Assembly: GCA_036556965.1 (NCBI GenBank)
Contig: DATBIO010000279.1
Location: forward strand, 1 to 7,576
Origin: DATBIO01 sp036556965
GTDB taxonomy: Bacteria; Acidobacteriota; Vicinamibacteria; Fen-336
Direction: 5' to 3'
Length of the DNA: 7,576 nucleotides
Shown: positions 5,134-7,576 of the stretch, in pieces
Layout of the letters: each line of letters begins with the position of its first letter
How positions within the stretch are numbered: the first letter of the stretch is position 1
Translations under genes and position numbers: made by a program
The notes under the pieces: model-generated
Database searches by the model: none
What the model saw: only the letters and a program-made list of their open reading frames with translations
What the model was told of the DNA's origin: nothing

Positions 5134-6080
5134 GCCCGTCCGTGGCCCTGGCGGCGCTGGTCCTGGCCGCCGCGCCGGCCTGCGGCGGAGAACGGGGGAC
5201 GGTCATGACGGGGTTCGACGGAGCGCGCGCCATGGCCCACGTGCGGAAGCTGGTGGAGCTGGGGCCCCGCCCCGCGGGCTCGCCCGCCCTCGACCGGGCG
5301 CGTGCGTACCTCGCGGACGAGCTGCGCGGCTACGGCCTGACCGTGCGGGAGGACCGCTTCACCGCGCGCACGCCCGTGGGCGACCTGCCCATGGCCAACC
5401 TCGTGGCCGAGCGCGCGGGCCAGCGGCCGGAGGTCATCGCCCTGGCCGGCCACATCGACACCAAGCGCCTGGCCGGCTTCGTGGGGGCCAACGACTCCGG
5501 CTCCAGCACCGGCGTCCTCCTGGAAGCGGCTCGCGTCCTCGCCGCCGGTCCCCCGCCGCCGCACACCCTGTGGTTCGTCTTCTTCGACGGCGAGGAGGCC
5601 GTGCAGGAGTGGACGCCGACGGACAGCCTCTACGGCTCGCGCCACATGGTGGAGAGCCTGCGCGCGCAAGGCACTCTCGCCCGCCTGCGCGCCCTCGTGC
5701 TCCTGGACATGGTGGGCGACCGCGACCTCGCCATCCCGCGCGAGCTGAACTCCACGCCCTGGCTCCTGGAGGCCGTGCGCGAGGCGGCCGTCCGCACCGG
5801 CCACGCCCGGCACTTCCCGGACCGCGTCCACGCCATCACCGACGACCACTCCCCCTTCCTGGCCGCGGGCGTGGCCGCCGTGGACCTCATCGACTTCAAC
5901 TACGGAAGCGACGCGCGGAACCCCGGGCCGGGCGGGCCCGCCAACGCGTGGTGGCACACCGAGGCGGACACCCTGGACAAGGTCGCCCCCGAGAGCCTCC
6001 AGGTGGTGGGCGAGGTCGTCCTCGCCGCGCTGCCCGCGATCTCCGCGGGCCTCACGCCGCCCGCAGCGCCCGCCAGGTGA
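5130..6080 (+). CDS. Type II (animal-type) glutaminyl-peptide cyclotransferase, M28 fold, exported
   Basis: This 316-residue secreted enzyme is predicted to turn N-terminal Gln (or Glu) of peptides into pyroglutamate. It has the M28 single-zinc layout of vertebrate QPCT. The zinc ligands are Asp122 (GANDSG), Glu156 (DGEEA) and His276 (WWHT), equivalent to human D159/E202/H330. Catalytic and cleft residues Glu155, Trp161, Asp193 (LLDMVG), Asp238 (TDDHSPF) and Trp275 are also kept. The stretch FFDGEEAVQEWTP then DSLYGSRHM closely follows the human sequence and separates it from ordinary M28 aminopeptidases, which have two metals. Residues 1-17 are hydrophobic with Cys18 after APA, a signal peptide or weak lipoprotein signal without a basic N-region. 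The GTG start at 5130 overlaps the tatC stop (GTGA), so it is co-translated with the Tat genes. Its 3' end overlaps the convergent DUF3999 gene by 29 bp. Substrates are unknown; plain aminopeptidase activity is the less likely alternative. Confidence 0.88.
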   Translation: MSPSVALAALVLAAAPACGGERGTVMTGFDGARAMAHVRKLVELGPRPAGSPALDRARAYLADELRGYGLTVREDRFTARTPVGDLPMANLVAERAGQRPEVIALAGHIDTKRLAGFVGANDSGSSTGVLLEAARVLAAGPPPPHTLWFVFFDGEEAVQEWTPTDSLYGSRHMVESLRAQGTLARLRALVLLDMVGDRDLAIPRELNSTPWLLEAVREAAVRTGHARHFPDRVHAITDDHSPFLAAGVAAVDLIDFNYGSDARNPGPGGPANAWWHTEADTLDKVAPESLQVVGEVVLAALPAISAGLTPPAAPAR

Positions 6081-7272
6081 CGGCGGCCAAAGCCGCCACC
6101 ACCGACACGAGCCCGGCCCACAGGAGGGCGGGATGGCGCTCCGTCCAGGGCGCAGGCCGAGCCTCCACCGTCACCCGCTGGGCAGGGCCCAGGGAGGCCA
6201 CCTCGGCCTGGGCGACCCAGAGGGCGGCGTCGCCCACCGTGCGCTGCAGGTCGTACTGCGGCGGCGGGCGGCGGGGGTCCCCGTAGGCCAGGCGGTACGA
6301 GCGCCCGGGCAGGCCCTCGAACACGAGGCGCTCCACGGGCACCAGGACCGTCACCGCGCGCAGCTCGAGGGGGAGGTCGTCGCGGTTCCGGATGCGCAGC
6401 CGCAGGACGCGCTCCCGCCCCGAGACCTCGAGCCGGAGGCTCTCGTGCGTGTCGTCGCCGCGCACGTAACGGTAGACGGCGCCCTCCCCCAGCGGCTGCC
6501 ACCAGATCGGCGCCCCCGGGGAGGGCGGGTCGCGGCGCGCCTGCACCTCCACGCCGCGGAAGAACGCGCCGGGGCCCACCTCGAGCTGGAGGGCGCGGAA
6601 GGGCTGGTGGCGCGCGCCCAGGTCCACGGTGACCAGCGTCTCGCGCGCCTTCTCGTCCTCCGCGCGTGACCAGCGGGGCGTGCGCGGGACCTCGCGCGGC
6701 CGGCGCCGCGGCTCCGGCCGCACCCAGACGTCCCGGATCACGACCGGCTCCTCCTCGTCGGACGCCGCCTCCACGGTGAGGCGCAGGAACTGGTAGTTGT
6801 TCTCGGGCAGGCGCACGGACTCGTAGCGCGCCGCGGGCGGCCCGGGCACGGCGAAGACGTAGGCGCCCTCCGTCAGCGTCGTCCAGGCCGTCTCGCCGCG
6901 GTTGCGGCCCTCCACGATCACGCGCCGGCGGAAGTTGTCGCCGGAGAGGGAGAGGACCAGCTCCGTCTTCAGCACCGGCGCCTCGAACTGCAGGGTGGCG
7001 GTGGGGCCCACGCCCTTGACCAGGCCGCGGTTGAGGGTGCGCGGCTGGAGGAAGCCCGGTTCCGGCTCGTCGAAGGCGCGCTGGAGAAGGTAGGGCACCT
7101 CGCGTCCCTGGTCGTCACGCACCCGCAGGTCGCCGAGGTCGGGCCGCGCGTGCTCGTAGACGTCGGCGTCCAGCTCCACCATCGCCTTGCCCGCGCGCGG
7201 GAGGCCGACGCCCCGCTCGGTGCCGGCCGAGGCCGCGGCCAGGAGAAGGGCCGCGGCCGGGAGGAGGGTCAC
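6052..7272 (-). CDS. DUF3999-family envelope protein
   Basis: This 406-residue protein has a hydrophobic N-terminal signal (about 1-17), a large extracytoplasmic beta-rich region (about 20-375) and one C-terminal membrane helix (about 382-401, PALLWAGLVSVVAALAAVTW) with a short RALRAA tail. The region after the signal (DADVYEHARPDLGDLRVRDDQGREVPYLL) and the later SGRERVLRLRIRNRDDLPLELRAV resemble the DUF3999 family, whose function is unknown. The layout suggests galactose-binding-like beta-sandwich domains anchored in the inner membrane. The GTG start at 7272 overlaps the stop of the upstream DUF2339 gene (GTGA); there is no Shine-Dalgarno, so translation is probably coupled. The two families are often neighbours, which supports a joint complex (from memory, not checked). 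The assignment rests on overall resemblance and the neighbour, so it is moderate. Confidence 0.75.
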   Translation of the reverse strand: MTLLPAAALLLAAASAGTERGVGLPRAGKAMVELDADVYEHARPDLGDLRVRDDQGREVPYLLQRAFDEPEPGFLQPRTLNRGLVKGVGPTATLQFEAPVLKTELVLSLSGDNFRRRVIVEGRNRGETAWTTLTEGAYVFAVPGPPAARYESVRLPENNYQFLRLTVEAASDEEEPVVIRDVWVRPEPRRRPREVPRTPRWSRAEDEKARETLVTVDLGARHQPFRALQLEVGPGAFFRGVEVQARRDPPSPGAPIWWQPLGEGAVYRYVRGDDTHESLRLEVSGRERVLRLRIRNRDDLPLELRAVTVLVPVERLVFEGLPGRSYRLAYGDPRRPPPQYDLQRTVGDAALWVAQAEVASLGPAQRVTVEARPAPWTERHPALLWAGLVSVVAALAAVTWRALRAA

Positions 7273-7576
7273 GGCGTGGCGCCGCGGGGCAGGAGCCGCT
7301 CGCGGAAGCGCAGGTTCAGGTAGGCGCCGGCCATGAGCAGGAGGGCGAGGGCCAGGAAGGAGAGCATCCGGTAGACCGTGCGCAGGGTGGCCAGGTCCAC
7401 CATCACCACCTTGAGCGCGGTCGCCGCGAAGAGGCCGTAGGCGGCATAGAAGAGCGGGCGGCTGCGCAGGGCCAGGCCCCCGGCCAGCAGGGCGGTGGCA
7501 AAGACCGTCCACAGCACCGAGATGGAGAGGCCGCGCAGGAGCCTGGCGCTCTCCGCGGCGGCGAGGTCGCCCAGCG
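7269..7576 (-). CDS. DUF2339 multi-pass membrane protein, C-terminal part (cut by the window edge)
   Basis: Only the last 101 or so residues are visible; the open frame continues past the right edge, so the 5' end is missing. The visible part has three hydrophobic segments: ISVLWTVFATALLAGG, LFYAAYGLFAATALKVVMVD and RMLSFLALALLLMAGAYL, ending in a basic tail. The pattern of an SxLW helix, then KVVMVDLATL, then YRMLSFLALALLLMAGAY is typical of the C-terminus of DUF2339 proteins, very large predicted membrane proteins with many helices and no known function. A GTG at 7517 could look like a start, but the frame is open upstream and carries more protein-like sequence (GDLAAAESARLLRGLS). It is followed, with a 4-nt overlap, by the DUF3999 gene. 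Confidence 0.75.
   Translation of the reverse strand, partial: LGDLAAAESARLLRGLSISVLWTVFATALLAGGLALRSRPLFYAAYGLFAATALKVVMVDLATLRTVYRMLSFLALALLLMAGAYLNLRFRERLLPRGATP

Noticed and set aside
5147..5183. A classic lipoprotein signal at the start of the cyclase.
   Set aside because: The residues before Cys18 are A-P-A, not the usual L-A/S-G/A, and there is no basic N-region. It is noted only as possible.
5921..5945. A GC-rich inverted repeat (GGGCC/GGCCC) near the end of the cyclase as a terminator.
   Set aside because: It lies well inside the coding sequence, has a short stem and no T-run, and such repeats are expected by chance at this GC content.

Overview
This is a very GC-rich bacterial window in which almost every base is coding. 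It holds eight genes: seven complete and one cut by the right edge. The gene content (long NfeD protease plus slipin, a DUF4388/PATAN protein, a SPOR protein, a TatA/B-like protein beginning MFGPLGGPELLLILV, and a DUF3999/DUF2339 pair) looks like a Gram-negative from the Acidobacteriota or the old Deltaproteobacteria (Myxococcota-like) group. That placement is an inference from protein style only. I see no mobile element, RNA gene or CRISPR array.

Left block (about 3865 down to 39, minus strand): a four-gene operon transcribed nfeD - slipin - DUF4388 protein - SPOR protein. The junctions are a 1-nt stop/start overlap, a 7-nt gap and an 8-nt gap, so the genes are almost certainly co-transcribed and translationally coupled. 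A perfect 11-bp GC-rich hairpin begins immediately after the last stop codon. A good sigma70-type promoter (TTGACA, 18 nt, TACACT) sits so close to nfeD that the predicted transcript starts at or next to the GTG start codon.

Middle block (3974 to 6080, plus strand): a divergent operon of tatA/B, tatC and a secreted M28-family enzyme. The third gene is clearly a type II (animal-type) glutaminyl-peptide cyclotransferase with its full catalytic set, and it overlaps tatC by 4 nt (GTGA). The tat genes form the export pore for folded, twin-arginine-tagged proteins. The cyclase would cap N-terminal glutamine as pyroglutamate on proteins outside the cytoplasmic membrane.

Right block (7576 down to 6052, minus strand): the C-terminal end of a DUF2339 multi-pass membrane protein, overlapping by 4 nt (GTGA) a DUF3999 envelope protein. 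The DUF3999 gene converges on the cyclase gene, and the two coding tails overlap by 29 bp.

Overall the window is a set of cell-envelope genes. The points most worth following up are the cyclase in a tat operon, the NfeD/slipin/PATAN/SPOR operon, and the apparently leaderless nfeD transcript.
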